A DNA stretch of 46,944 nucleotides. Origin: DASWRT01 sp036403035. Its GTDB lineage: Bacteria; Pseudomonadota; Alphaproteobacteria; ATCC43930; CGMCC-115725. Position 1 is the stretch's first letter, and every line of letters starts with the position of its first letter. The DNA lies in assembly GCA_036403035.1 (NCBI GenBank), contig DASWRT010000086.1, positions 1-46,944 on the forward strand, given 5' to 3'. This document shows, piece by piece, positions 7,115 to 14,515 of this stretch. The notes under the pieces are model-generated. The model made no database searches and was not told where the DNA came from. It saw only the letters and a program-made list of their open reading frames with translations. Position numbers and translations under genes: made by a program.

Positions 7115-8275
7115 ATGATACCAGGAACCACCGACGTGCTGGTCGTCGGCGCCGGCCCGACCGGCCTGTCGCTCGCCGCCACGCTCGCCGCGGGCAATGT
7201 CGATTTCGTACTGATCGACCGGGTGGCGGAAGGGCAGAACACGTCCCGCGCCGCAGCGGTCCATGCGCGCACGCTGGAGGTCCTCGAAGGGATCGGCGTG
7301 AGCGACCGGCTGGTCGCCGCCGGCCTTCAAGTGCCGGAGTTCACCGCGCGCGACCGCGACAAGGTGCTGCTGAGCATCAGCTTCACCGACCTCCGGACGC
7401 GATACCCTTATGTACTGGTCATTCCGCAGAACGAGACGGAAGCGATCCTCGCCGGCCGGCTGGCGGAGCTGGGCGGCACTGTCCACCGCACACACGAGGC
7501 GGTCGACATGCACCAGGACGCCGATGGGGTGGCGGTCACGGTCCGGACCGCCGGCGGCGCGGACCGGACGGTTCGGGCGCGCTACGTGGTCGGCGCGGAC
7601 GGCTATCACAGCCTCGTGCGCAAGCGGGCCGGCATCGCGTTCGAGCCTGGGACCTACGCGCAATCCTTCGTGCTCGGCGATGTCCGGATGGAGTGGCCGC
7701 TCGCGGCACGGGAGATGCAGCTTTTCCTCTCGCGGCACGGCATCGCCGGAATCGTGCCGTTCGCGGACGGGCGCTACCGCCTCATCGCCACGCTGGACGA
7801 TGCGCCGGAACATCCGACGCGCGACGATCTCCAGGCCGTCCTCGACGAGCGCGGGCCGGCAAGCGGCACCGCCAGGATCGACGCGGTCAATTGGTCCTCG
7901 CGGTTCCGCATTCACCACGGCGTGGCTGCGCAGTTCCGCGCGGGCCGCACGTTCCTTGCCGGCGACGCCGCGCACGTGCATAGCCCAGCGGGCGGACAGG
8001 GCATGAATATCGGCATCCAGGACGCGCGCGACCTCGGCGACCGGTTCGTCGCGATCATCCGCGGCGGGGCCGACGAGAAGATGCTGGACGGGTACGAGGC
8101 GGCGCGGCGTCCGGTGGCGGAGCGCATCGTTAAGATGACCGACCGCCTGACGCGCGTCGTGACGGTGAAAGGCAACATCCGGCAGGAGCTTCGCAACCTG
8201 GCGCTCGAAGCAGCCGGGCACCTGCCCGCCATCCGCCGCAAGATCGCCATGCAGATCGCGGAGTTGGACGGCTGA
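7115..8275 (+). CDS. FAD-dependent aromatic-ring-type monooxygenase
   Basis: 386-residue class A flavoprotein monooxygenase (PHBH/PheA/UbiH fold), which typically hydroxylates phenolic or other aromatic substrates using NAD(P)H and O2. Visible motifs are the dinucleotide fold VLVVGAGPTGLSLAATLA at residues 8-25, the DG motif YVVGADGYHSLVRK near 160, and the GD motif FLAGDAAHVHSPAGGQGMN near 285, which binds the FAD ribose and pyrophosphate. ATG 7115 is preceded by GGGAG at 8 nt; the GTG at 7106 lies inside that sequence and is not favoured. The divergent TetR with two operators suggests substrate-induced expression. The substrate cannot be told from sequence. Confidence 0.9.
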   Translation: MIPGTTDVLVVGAGPTGLSLAATLAAGNVDFVLIDRVAEGQNTSRAAAVHARTLEVLEGIGVSDRLVAAGLQVPEFTARDRDKVLLSISFTDLRTRYPYVLVIPQNETEAILAGRLAELGGTVHRTHEAVDMHQDADGVAVTVRTAGGADRTVRARYVVGADGYHSLVRKRAGIAFEPGTYAQSFVLGDVRMEWPLAAREMQLFLSRHGIAGIVPFADGRYRLIATLDDAPEHPTRDDLQAVLDERGPASGTARIDAVNWSSRFRIHHGVAAQFRAGRTFLAGDAAHVHSPAGGQGMNIGIQDARDLGDRFVAIIRGGADEKMLDGYEAARRPVAERIVKMTDRLTRVVTVKGNIRQELRNLALEAAGHLPAIRRKIAMQIAELDG

Positions 8276-8312
8276 CACCGGCAGCGAGCGGCAGGCCGGC
8301 GCCGCCCCGCCC

Positions 8313-8732
8313 TCACCCCGCGCGGTTCCGCCGGTGCATTTGAAGCGCGATCTCGTCCTGCTCGATGGTCTGCTTGCGGGTCAAGGCGTCGCGCGCCCGC
8401 TTCGCTCGGTTCGAGGCGGCCAGCTCGTAGCGCTTCACTTCCTGGAACGCCTCCGCGAGGGCGTCGCGGGCGCGCAGGATCTGGTCATCGACCTCGGCGA
8501 TCGAGGCGTCGAGCTTGGCGCGGCGGTCGCGCAGCGCGGCGGCGTAGCTCGGATAGGCGAGGCTCGCCTCGTGCGAGAGCGCGGCGGCGCGCTGCTCGGC
8601 GGCGTCCTCCTCGTCGAGGCGGCGGCGCTCAAGGCGCAGCTTGTCGGCGAGACGGTCCAGCTCGCCGAGCTGTTGCCGCCGCTCGTCGAGCTGCCAGCGA
8701 TGGACGCGGATCAAGGTCTCCAATGCGCTCAT
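8313..8732 (-). CDS. fliJ: Flagellar export chaperone FliJ
   Basis: 139-residue, almost wholly helical, Arg/Glu/Ala-rich protein without Gly or Pro breaks in its central part, as expected for the two-helix coiled coil of FliJ. FliJ inserts in the FliI hexamer and links it to the export gate FlhA. Sequence identity among FliJ proteins is low, so the call relies on length, coiled-coil character and its place 15 bp downstream of fliI in the same operon. It converges on the monooxygenase gene with a 37-bp gap. The start ATG 8732 has only a weak ribosome site, consistent with coupling to fliI. Confidence 0.85.
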   Translation of the reverse strand: MSALETLIRVHRWQLDERRQQLGELDRLADKLRLERRRLDEEDAAEQRAAALSHEASLAYPSYAAALRDRRAKLDASIAEVDDQILRARDALAEAFQEVKRYELAASNRAKRARDALTRKQTIEQDEIALQMHRRNRAG

Positions 8733-8747
8733 AGCCGCTGCCCGCTC

Positions 8748-10073
8748 TTACCCTTCGACGCCGAGGACGCGGGCGAGTTCGTCGTAGCCGCCGGCGAGGT
8801 CGGCTCGTTCGCCCTTCTTCTGCGACAGGAACCGCTCCAGCGCCGGCTGAACCTCGATCGCCTCGTCGACCGCGGCGTCGCTGCCGGCCCGGTAGGCGCC
8901 GAGACGGATCAACTCGGCCATGTTCTCGTAGGTCGCGAGATGCCGGCGCGCGGTGGTCACCAGCAGGTTCTCGCGCTCGTCGTTGCAGCCCGGCATGGTC
9001 CGCGAGATCGAGCGCAACAGGTTGATCGCCGGATAGCGCCCGCGCTCGGCGATCGCGCGCTCCAGCACGATATGGCCGTCGAGGATGCCGCGCACGGCGT
9101 CGGCGATCGGCTCGTTATGGTCGTCGCCCTCGACAAGGACGGTGAAGAGGCCGGTGATGCTGCCCGAGCCGGCGACGCCGGGACCGGCACGCTCCAGGAG
9201 GCGCGGCAGCTCGGCGAAAACGGTCGGCGTATAACCCTTGCTGGCCGGCGGCTCGCCGGCCGAGAGGCCGATCTCGCGCTGCGCCATCGCGAAGCGGGTG
9301 ACGCTGTCCATCAGGCACAGCACGTCGCTGCCGACGTCGCGGAAATACTCCGCGATCGAAAGGGTGAGATAGGCCGCCTGCTTGCGCATCAGCGGGGATT
9401 CGTCCGAGGTCGCGACGACGACGACGCTCCGAGCAAGGCCCTCGGGACCGAGATCGTCCTCGATGAATTCCTGCACCTCGCGGCCGCGCTCGCCGATCAG
9501 GCCGATGACGCTGACGTCGCAGGCGGTGTAGCGCGCCAGCATCGACAGCAGCACCGACTTGCCGACGCCGGAGCCCGCAAAGATCCCCATGCGCTGCCCG
9601 CGGCAGCAGGAGAGAAACGTGTTGATCGCGCGGACGCCGAGATCGAGCTTGCCCTGGACGCGCTGCCGCGCGTGCGCCGGCGGCGGCTGGTTGCGGAACG
9701 GATAGGCGGCGTTGCCGGACGGGAGCGGCCCCTTGCCGTCGATCGGCTCGCCCATCGCGTTGACGACGCGGCCGAGCCAGAGCGGGTGCGGGTAGACGAC
9801 GGGGAGCCCGTCGCCGATCTCGGCCTTGCAGCCCAGACCGATGCCGTCCAGCGATCCGAACGGCATCAGCAGGGCACGGCCGTTGCGGAAGCCGATCACC
9901 TCGCACGGGAGACGGCGCCGGTCGCGCGCGATCACGGTGCAGCGGCCGCCGACGGCGAGCGTCTGCGGCACGCCGCCGATCTCCAGCAGCATGCCGAGCA
10001 CGGCCGTGACGCGGCCGTAGCGGCGCGCATCCGGTATCCGGTCGAGATCGCTGAGGAGCGTGGACAGGTTCAC
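8748..10073 (-). CDS. fliI: Flagellum-specific ATPase FliI
   Basis: Hexameric ATPase that energises flagellar protein export. The protein has 441 residues from GTG 10073: an N-terminal beta-barrel, Walker A GSGVGKS at 167-173, Walker B LCLMDSVTRFA near 250, and the alpha/beta ATPase signature PAINLLRSIS in the C half. The frame stays open upstream to 10268, but that extension is Arg/Ser-rich and unlike FliI, and FliI proteins are about 440-460 residues, so GTG 10073 is preferred; its ribosome site is weak. A perfect CtrA box lies 78 bp upstream, so CtrA control is likely. fliJ follows after 14 nt. Confidence 0.95.
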   Translation of the reverse strand: MNLSTLLSDLDRIPDARRYGRVTAVLGMLLEIGGVPQTLAVGGRCTVIARDRRRLPCEVIGFRNGRALLMPFGSLDGIGLGCKAEIGDGLPVVYPHPLWLGRVVNAMGEPIDGKGPLPSGNAAYPFRNQPPPAHARQRVQGKLDLGVRAINTFLSCCRGQRMGIFAGSGVGKSVLLSMLARYTACDVSVIGLIGERGREVQEFIEDDLGPEGLARSVVVVATSDESPLMRKQAAYLTLSIAEYFRDVGSDVLCLMDSVTRFAMAQREIGLSAGEPPASKGYTPTVFAELPRLLERAGPGVAGSGSITGLFTVLVEGDDHNEPIADAVRGILDGHIVLERAIAERGRYPAINLLRSISRTMPGCNDERENLLVTTARRHLATYENMAELIRLGAYRAGSDAAVDEAIEVQPALERFLSQKKGERADLAGGYDELARVLGVEG

Positions 10074-10150
10074 GGTCGATCGGCTTCGGCTCGCGGCGGC
10101 AGACGCACATGCGGAATGCGTACGATGGCGCGAATAAGCCACCAGCATCC

Positions 10151-10165
10151 TTAACTTAGGGTTAA
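10151..10165 (-). promoter_or_regulatory. CtrA-binding box upstream of fliI
   Basis: TTAA-CTTAGGG-TTAA, an exact TTAA-N7-TTAA consensus, 78 bp before the fliI start. In Caulobacter this motif binds phosphorylated CtrA and activates early flagellar operons. TTAA is rare in this GC-rich sequence, so an exact match next to ctrA and fliI is unlikely to be chance. Confidence 0.8.
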
Positions 10166-10405
10166 GTGACAAACTGATCGCGGAACGCGGGCACGCCCTC
10201 CGGGAACCCGCGGCGCGACCGCAGGCGAAAGGGCCAATTGCCGCCTCGCGGCAACAACCGGAGTGCATTTCATCTTATCAACTTTAACGTTACCACGACA
10301 CGCCCTCCGGCCGGCGGCCGTTGCAGCCGGGTCTATGCTTTCCGCGACTTGCAGTCTCCGGCGATAGAAAAAGATGGTTTCATAGACCGTGTCAAAGCTG
10401 CGACG

Positions 10406-10420
10406 TAAACGGATTTTTAA
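10406..10420 (+). promoter_or_regulatory. Near-match CtrA box upstream of ctrA
   Basis: TAAA-CGGATTT-TTAA followed by CC: 7 of 8 consensus positions, 64 bp before the ctrA ATG. This suggests autoregulation as known in Caulobacter, but a one-base deviation makes it tentative. Confidence 0.45.
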
Positions 10421-10483
10421 CCGGTACCCTCAACACTGATTAAAAGCAAACTACTTTGCGCTAACCGCATTCCGGAGGTCTTG

Positions 10484-11191
10484 ATGCGCGTGTTGCTCGT
10501 TGAGGATGATTCGGCAACCGCCGCCAGCATCGAGCTTATGTTGCGGTCGGAGGGCTTCATCTGCGACACGACCGACCTCGGCGAGGACGGGCTGGAGATC
10601 GGCAAGCTCTACGACTACGACATCATCATCCTCGATCTGATGCTGCCGGATATCGACGGGTACGAAGTGCTGCGCCGTCTGCGCGCGGCGCGGGTACGGA
10701 CGCCGATCCTGATCCTTTCCGGCCTTGCCGAACTGGACCACAAGATCAAGGGGCTGGGCTTCGGCGCCGACGACTTCCTGACCAAGCCGTTCGACCGGCG
10801 CGAGCTGATCGCGCGGATCCAGGCGATCGTCCGCCGCGCCAAGGGCCATTCGGAGTCGGTGATCCGCACCGGCAAGCTCATCGTCAATCTCGACAGCCGC
10901 GTCGTCGAGGTCGAGAACCAGCCGCTCCACCTCACCGGTAAGGAGTACGGCATCCTCGAACTGCTCAGCCTGCGCAAGGGCACGACGCTGACCAAGGAGA
11001 TGTTTCTCAACCATCTCTACGGCGGCATGGACGAGCCCGAGCTGAAGATCATCGACGTGTTCGTCTGCAAGCTGCGCAAGAAGCTGGCGCAGGCGACCGG
11101 CGGCGAGAACTACATCGAGACGGTGTGGGGCCGCGGTTACGTGCTGCGCGACCCGAACCCCTCGGAGATCCCGCAGCGCCAAGCTTCCTGA
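10484..11191 (+). CDS. ctrA: Cell-cycle/motility response regulator CtrA
   Basis: 235-residue OmpR-type response regulator. The receiver opens MRVLLVEDDSATAASIELML; acidic residues are E7, D8 and D9, phospho-acceptor D51 (IILDLMLPD), and Lys in FLTKPFD. The C domain is the winged helix that binds TTAA-N7-TTAA, with the LTGKEYGILELL and WGRGYVLRDP segments typical of CtrA. The real ATG is 10484, with GGAGG at 10474-10478 five bases upstream; a TTG just before it is ignored. In Caulobacter the C terminus ends in two alanines needed for ClpXP proteolysis; here the last residues are Ala-Ser, so turnover may differ. It sits divergent to fliI-fliJ and convergent with the che operon. In many Rhodospirillales CtrA mainly controls motility rather than viability. 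Confidence 0.97.
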   Translation: MRVLLVEDDSATAASIELMLRSEGFICDTTDLGEDGLEIGKLYDYDIIILDLMLPDIDGYEVLRRLRAARVRTPILILSGLAELDHKIKGLGFGADDFLTKPFDRRELIARIQAIVRRAKGHSESVIRTGKLIVNLDSRVVEVENQPLHLTGKEYGILELLSLRKGTTLTKEMFLNHLYGGMDEPELKIIDVFVCKLRKKLAQATGGENYIETVWGRGYVLRDPNPSEIPQRQAS

Positions 11192-11212
11192 ACGAGATTT
11201 CCCGGAATGGCA

Positions 11213-11247
11213 CGAGCCCCGCGGCGGAAAGCGCGCCGCGGGGCTCG
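11213..11247 (+). terminator. Hairpin downstream of ctrA
   Basis: Perfect 14-bp stem (CGAGCCCCGCGGCG / CGCCGCGGGGCTCG) with a 7-nt loop starting 22 bp after the ctrA stop. The U-tract is absent (ATGCGTTTC follows), so it may be a barrier or 3'-end stabiliser rather than a classical terminator. Confidence 0.7.
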
Positions 11248-11341
11248 ATGCGTTTCAGGGAATGTATCGCGTTGTACCGTCGGCCTCGGTCGGTGACCGA
11301 TGCCGAGCGGGTTTTGCTCAAACGCCGCACGGGCTCAATCA

Positions 11342-11415
11342 ACGGCCGATGAGTCAAGCTCAACGGCCGTTGGTATTATGCCGACGGTCGATGGGTAAAG
11401 CCCGACGAACGGCCG
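11342..11415. repeat. Degenerate short repeats between ctrA and cheR
   Basis: ACGGCCGATGAGTCAAGC (11342-11359) and ACGGTCGATGGGTAAAGC (11384-11401) match at 15 of 18 positions. Between and after them lie the palindrome CAACGGCCGTTG (11361-11372) and another AACGGCCG. These give a roughly 21-nt rhythm in the tail of the ctrA-cheR gap. Function is unknown. Confidence 0.5.
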
Positions 11416-11421
11416 CGAGCG

Positions 11422-12270
11422 TCAGACGGCAGCCTTGACCGGCGCCCTGGACGCCGTTGCGGCGGGAACGTAGATGCCACGGTTGTCGGCGGCGGGCTGG
11501 AGCTTGTCGGTGAGGCCGAGCACGGTCTCGGCGCCGCCAAGGTAGAGGAAGCCATCCGGCGCGAGGATGCGCGCCAGCCGCTCCAGGATCACCGACTTGG
11601 TCGGCTGGTCGAAATAGATCAGAACGTTTCGGCAGAAGATCACGTCGAAGCGGCCGAGCGACGCCGGATCGTCGAGCAGGTTGAACTGCCGGAACTGCAC
11701 GGCCGAGCGCAGCGCCGCGTCGACCTCCCAGCGGTCGCCGTGCTGCTTGAAGTATTTCACCAGGAACTGGATCGGCAGGCCGCGCTGCACTTCGAACTGC
11801 GTGTAGCTTCCGGCCTTGGCCTTGTCGAGAATCTCGGTCGAAAGGTCGGTCGCGACGATCTCGACGCGCCAGTTGGCGAGCCGCGCCTTTTCCTGGTCGA
11901 GGATCATCGCCAGGGAGTACGGCTCCTGGCCGCTGGAGCAGGCGGCGCTCCAGATCCGCAACGTGCGCGTCGCGGCGCGCGCCGCCAGGAGCTGCGGCAG
12001 CACGAAGGTGCGGAACTGGTCGAACGGCTTGGTGTCGCGGAAGAAGAAGGACTCGTTCGTCGTCATCGCCTCGATGACGTCACGAGCGAGCGGCGAGGTC
12101 GGCAGCCGCCCGCGCAGCGCGGCGGCGAGGGCGTCGAGCGTCTGCATCTCATGGCGGCGGGCGACCGGCAGCAGCCTGCTTTCCAGCAGGTACGCCTTGT
12201 CGCGCGTCAGCACGAGGCCGGAGCGCTCCTTCAGGAGCCGCGCGATGAAGTCGAAATCGTCGTCCCTCAT
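11422..12270 (-). CDS. cheR: Chemotaxis receptor methyltransferase CheR
   Basis: 282-residue SAM-dependent enzyme that methylates glutamates on chemoreceptors. It has an N-terminal helical domain, the NESFFFRD box at 72-79, the SAM motif IWSAACSSGQEPYSLAM at 107-122, and VIFCRNVLIYFD near 210, all standard for CheR. It lacks the C-terminal NWETF-pentapeptide-binding features that could be tested further. The ATG at 12270 overlaps the cheB stop by 4 bp (ATGA); a longer frame upstream is cheB shadow. It is the last gene of cheA-W-Y-B-R. Confidence 0.96.
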   Translation of the reverse strand: MRDDDFDFIARLLKERSGLVLTRDKAYLLESRLLPVARRHEMQTLDALAAALRGRLPTSPLARDVIEAMTTNESFFFRDTKPFDQFRTFVLPQLLAARAATRTLRIWSAACSSGQEPYSLAMILDQEKARLANWRVEIVATDLSTEILDKAKAGSYTQFEVQRGLPIQFLVKYFKQHGDRWEVDAALRSAVQFRQFNLLDDPASLGRFDVIFCRNVLIYFDQPTKSVILERLARILAPDGFLYLGGAETVLGLTDKLQPAADNRGIYVPAATASRAPVKAAV

Positions 12271-13466
12271 GCAGCGGACCGCAGCGCAACGCGGCGGATG
12301 TACGGCGCGATCTCCGGCAGCGGCAGCACAGCGCTGCAAAGGCCGGCGGTCGCGACCGCACCCGGCATGCCCCAGACGACGCTGGTCGCCTCGTCCTGAG
12401 CGATCATGGTGCCGCCGGCGGCGACGATCGCCCGACCGCCGCCGAGGCCGTCATGCCCCATCCCGGTGAGAATCGCGCACAAGGCATGGCGGCCGTAGGA
12501 CTGGGCGATGCTGCGCAGCATCGGATCGACCGACGGACGGCAGAAATTCTCCGGCGCCTCCTTGTTGAGGCGCAGCGTCCTCGCGGCGCCGTTCTGCACG
12601 ACGACCATGTGGAAATCGCCGGGGGCGATGTAGACGCGGCCGGGGCGGACCGGCTCGCCATCGACCGCCTCCGCCGCAGGCCAGCCGGTCGCCCGGCCGA
12701 TATGCTCGGCGAGGATCGTCGTGAAGGTCGCCGGCATGTGCTGCGTCACCAGGACCGGCAGGTGATTGAGGCCGCCGTTGCGCAGTGCGCCCAGCAGCGT
12801 GAACAGCGCCTGCGGCCCGCCGGTCGAGGAGCCGATCGCCAGCACCTCCGGCGCGACGGCGGCGGCGGCGGGGCGCAGTACCAGCGGCGCCCGCTCGCGC
12901 GCCGGCGCGGTTCCCGGTCGCAGCGCGGGGGCGCCACTCCTCGCTGCTGTCCCTGAACGGCCGATGGCAGGCGAAGCTGCGGCCGCTGGCCCGTTTCGCG
13001 CGGCAGTGGCGGCGGACGGCGGAGCCGGCGCGGGCGCCGGCTCGTGCGTCGTGCCGCGGCGAGCGCTAGCGAGCGCCCGCACCTTCGCGACGAGGTCGCG
13101 GCGGAAATCGGCGGCGGCGGACAGCGCGCTCGCGGTCGGCTTGGTCAGGTAGTCCGCGGCGCCGGCGGCGAGCGCCTGGAGGCTGATATCGGCGCCGCGG
13201 CGGGTCAGTGTCGAGGCGACGATGACCTGGACGCCCGGCTTCGCCTCGATCAGAAGCGGGAGCGCGGTCAGTCCGTCCATCACCGGCATCTCGATGTCGA
13301 GCACGATGACCTCGACGTCGTAGCGGCCGAGCGCGTTCACCGCCATGCGGCCGTCGCTCGCCGTCGTGACGACGCTGATATCCGGCTCGGCCTCCATGGT
13401 CCGGGCGAGCAGGCCGCGGATCACGGCGCTGTCGTCGACGATCATCACCCGGTAGGGGTGGAGCAT
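12267..13466 (-). CDS. cheB: Chemotaxis glutamate methylesterase CheB
   Basis: 399-residue receptor methylesterase/deamidase. It has a receiver domain (D11/D12, phospho-acceptor D57 in VIVLDIEMP, K109), an unusually long Ala/Pro/Arg-rich linker of about 80 residues, then the catalytic domain with the Ser motif LAIGSSTGGPQAL, the His motif TQHMP, and GMGHDG holding the catalytic Asp. The start is uncertain. ATG 13466 fits the receiver. A GTG at 13556 overlaps the cheY stop (GTGA), has AGGTGG upstream, and would add 30 low-complexity residues, which would suit the tight operon. cheR overlaps its 3' end. Confidence 0.95.
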   Translation of the reverse strand: MLHPYRVMIVDDSAVIRGLLARTMEAEPDISVVTTASDGRMAVNALGRYDVEVIVLDIEMPVMDGLTALPLLIEAKPGVQVIVASTLTRRGADISLQALAAGAADYLTKPTASALSAAADFRRDLVAKVRALASARRGTTHEPAPAPAPPSAATAARNGPAAAASPAIGRSGTAARSGAPALRPGTAPARERAPLVLRPAAAAVAPEVLAIGSSTGGPQALFTLLGALRNGGLNHLPVLVTQHMPATFTTILAEHIGRATGWPAAEAVDGEPVRPGRVYIAPGDFHMVVVQNGAARTLRLNKEAPENFCRPSVDPMLRSIAQSYGRHALCAILTGMGHDGLGGGRAIVAAGGTMIAQDEATSVVWGMPGAVATAGLCSAVLPLPEIAPYIRRVALRSAA

Positions 13467-13552
13467 GGCGGGCGAGGCGGGAGAGGAAGAGGGTGAGGAA
13501 AGGCCGGCCGGACCGGCGGCCGCCGATGCAGGCTTCGGCGGAGCGCCACCGC

Positions 13553-13918
13553 TCACAATAGGCCCACCTGCGCGAATTTCGCCTGAAGGATCTCGCTGTC
13601 GAACGGCTTCATGATGTACTCGTTGGCGCCCGCACCGATCGCTTCCTGAATGTGCTGGATGTCGTTCTCGGTCGTGCAGAAGACGACCACGGGCGCGTCG
13701 CCGCCCCGCATGCCGCGGAGCGAGCGCAGGAACTCGATCCCGTTCATCACCGGCATGTTCCAGTCCAGGAGGATCGCGTCCGGCATGCGGCGACGGCATG
13801 CCTCAATCGCGATCTGGCCGTCCGCCGCCTCCTCGATCGCGAACTCGAGTTCCTCAAGGATGCGCCGGGCGACCTTACGGACGACGCGGGAGTCGTCGAC
13901 GATAAGACAAGACTTCAT
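13553..13918 (-). CDS. cheY: Chemotaxis response regulator CheY
   Basis: 121-residue single receiver domain that carries the signal from CheA to the flagellar motor. D8 and D9, phospho-acceptor D52 (LLDWNMP), T82/T83 (FCTTEND) and K104 (IMKPFD) are all in place, so it should be phosphorylated normally. A Shine-Dalgarno-like GGAGCGG sits 5 nt before ATG 13918. It lies between cheW (60 bp upstream) and cheB. Single-domain regulators of this kind could also feed a CckA/ChpT-type relay, but the operon favours CheY. Confidence 0.94.
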   Translation of the reverse strand: MKSCLIVDDSRVVRKVARRILEELEFAIEEAADGQIAIEACRRRMPDAILLDWNMPVMNGIEFLRSLRGMRGGDAPVVVFCTTENDIQHIQEAIGAGANEYIMKPFDSEILQAKFAQVGLL

Positions 13919-13978
13919 TCACCGCTCCGAATGCGCCGCTGGAGGCGCCGCCCCTGCCGCTGCTTCGCCGTCCCGGCG

Positions 13979-14515
13979 TCAGGCAGCATCGGCACGCGCC
14001 GGCGCCGCCGCCGCCGCCGCGAGCGCGGTCGACAGATCGAGGACGCGGCTCACGTCGAGGATGACGAGCAGCATCTCGTCGAGCCGGTAGATGCCGGCCG
14101 AGACCTCGCGCCAGCGCGGGTCGAGCGTCGCCGGGTTCGGCTCGAACGCGTCGGCCGGAACGCTCAGCACCTCGCCGACATTGTCGACGAGCAGGCTGTA
14201 CAGCTCGCCGGAATTGTCGACGACGATGCTCATCGACTGCGTCCGCTTCGCCGGATCGCTCGGCAGGCCGAGGCGGGTGCGGACGTCGATCGCGGTGACG
14301 ATGCGGCCGCGCAGGTTGAGCGAGCCGGCGATCTCCGGCGGCGCCAGCGGGATTCGGGTGATGCGCTGCGGCCCGAGCACGTCCTGCACCTGCAGGACGG
14401 GAATGCCGAAGAGCTGGCCGGCAATCGCCACCGAGACGAAATCGCGCGGCGCGCCGGAGTCGTTGAACGGGCGGCGAGCCGCCGCCGACTGCGGCGGCGT
14501 CTGGTCCTTGGTCAT
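13979..14515 (-). CDS. cheW: Chemotaxis coupling protein CheW
   Basis: 178-residue adaptor linking receptors to CheA. The CheW domain runs from about residue 25 (DFVSVAIAGQLFGIPVLQVQDV) through NLRGRIVTAIDVRTRLGLP and LLVDNVGEVL to ILDVSRVLDL. The conserved Arg (LRGRI) for CheA/receptor docking is present. A poorly conserved Gln/Pro/Ala tail precedes it and an Ala-rich tail follows. ATG 14515 overlaps the cheA stop by 4 bp. A very long open frame running upstream through cheA is only a shadow frame; the CheW domain itself is confined to this interval. Confidence 0.95.
   Translation of the reverse strand: MTKDQTPPQSAAARRPFNDSGAPRDFVSVAIAGQLFGIPVLQVQDVLGPQRITRIPLAPPEIAGSLNLRGRIVTAIDVRTRLGLPSDPAKRTQSMSIVVDNSGELYSLLVDNVGEVLSVPADAFEPNPATLDPRWREVSAGIYRLDEMLLVILDVSRVLDLSTALAAAAAAPARADAA

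Larger units (their letters stand above)
10074..10483. other. fliI-ctrA divergent regulatory region
   Basis: A 410-bp spacer, AT-richer than its surroundings near ctrA. It holds the CtrA box for fliI (10151-10165), a 7-bp-stem hairpin with a 3-nt loop (10238-10254, TTGCCGC/GCGGCAA), a near-match CtrA box (10406-10420), and single TTAA half-sites at 10284 and 10440. No GANTC (CcrM) site is present; the first is inside ctrA at 10508-10512. No convincing -35/-10 pair could be fixed. Confidence 0.6.

Noticed and set aside
8334..10154. 606-codon plus-strand frame opposite fliI-fliJ
   Set aside because: Composition (His/Asp/Arg-rich) typical of a shadow frame; fliI and fliJ explain the region.
10238..10254. 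Hairpin TTGCCGC/GCGGCAA as an independent terminator
   Set aside because: It lies upstream of both divergent genes and has no T-run, so a terminator role is not supported.
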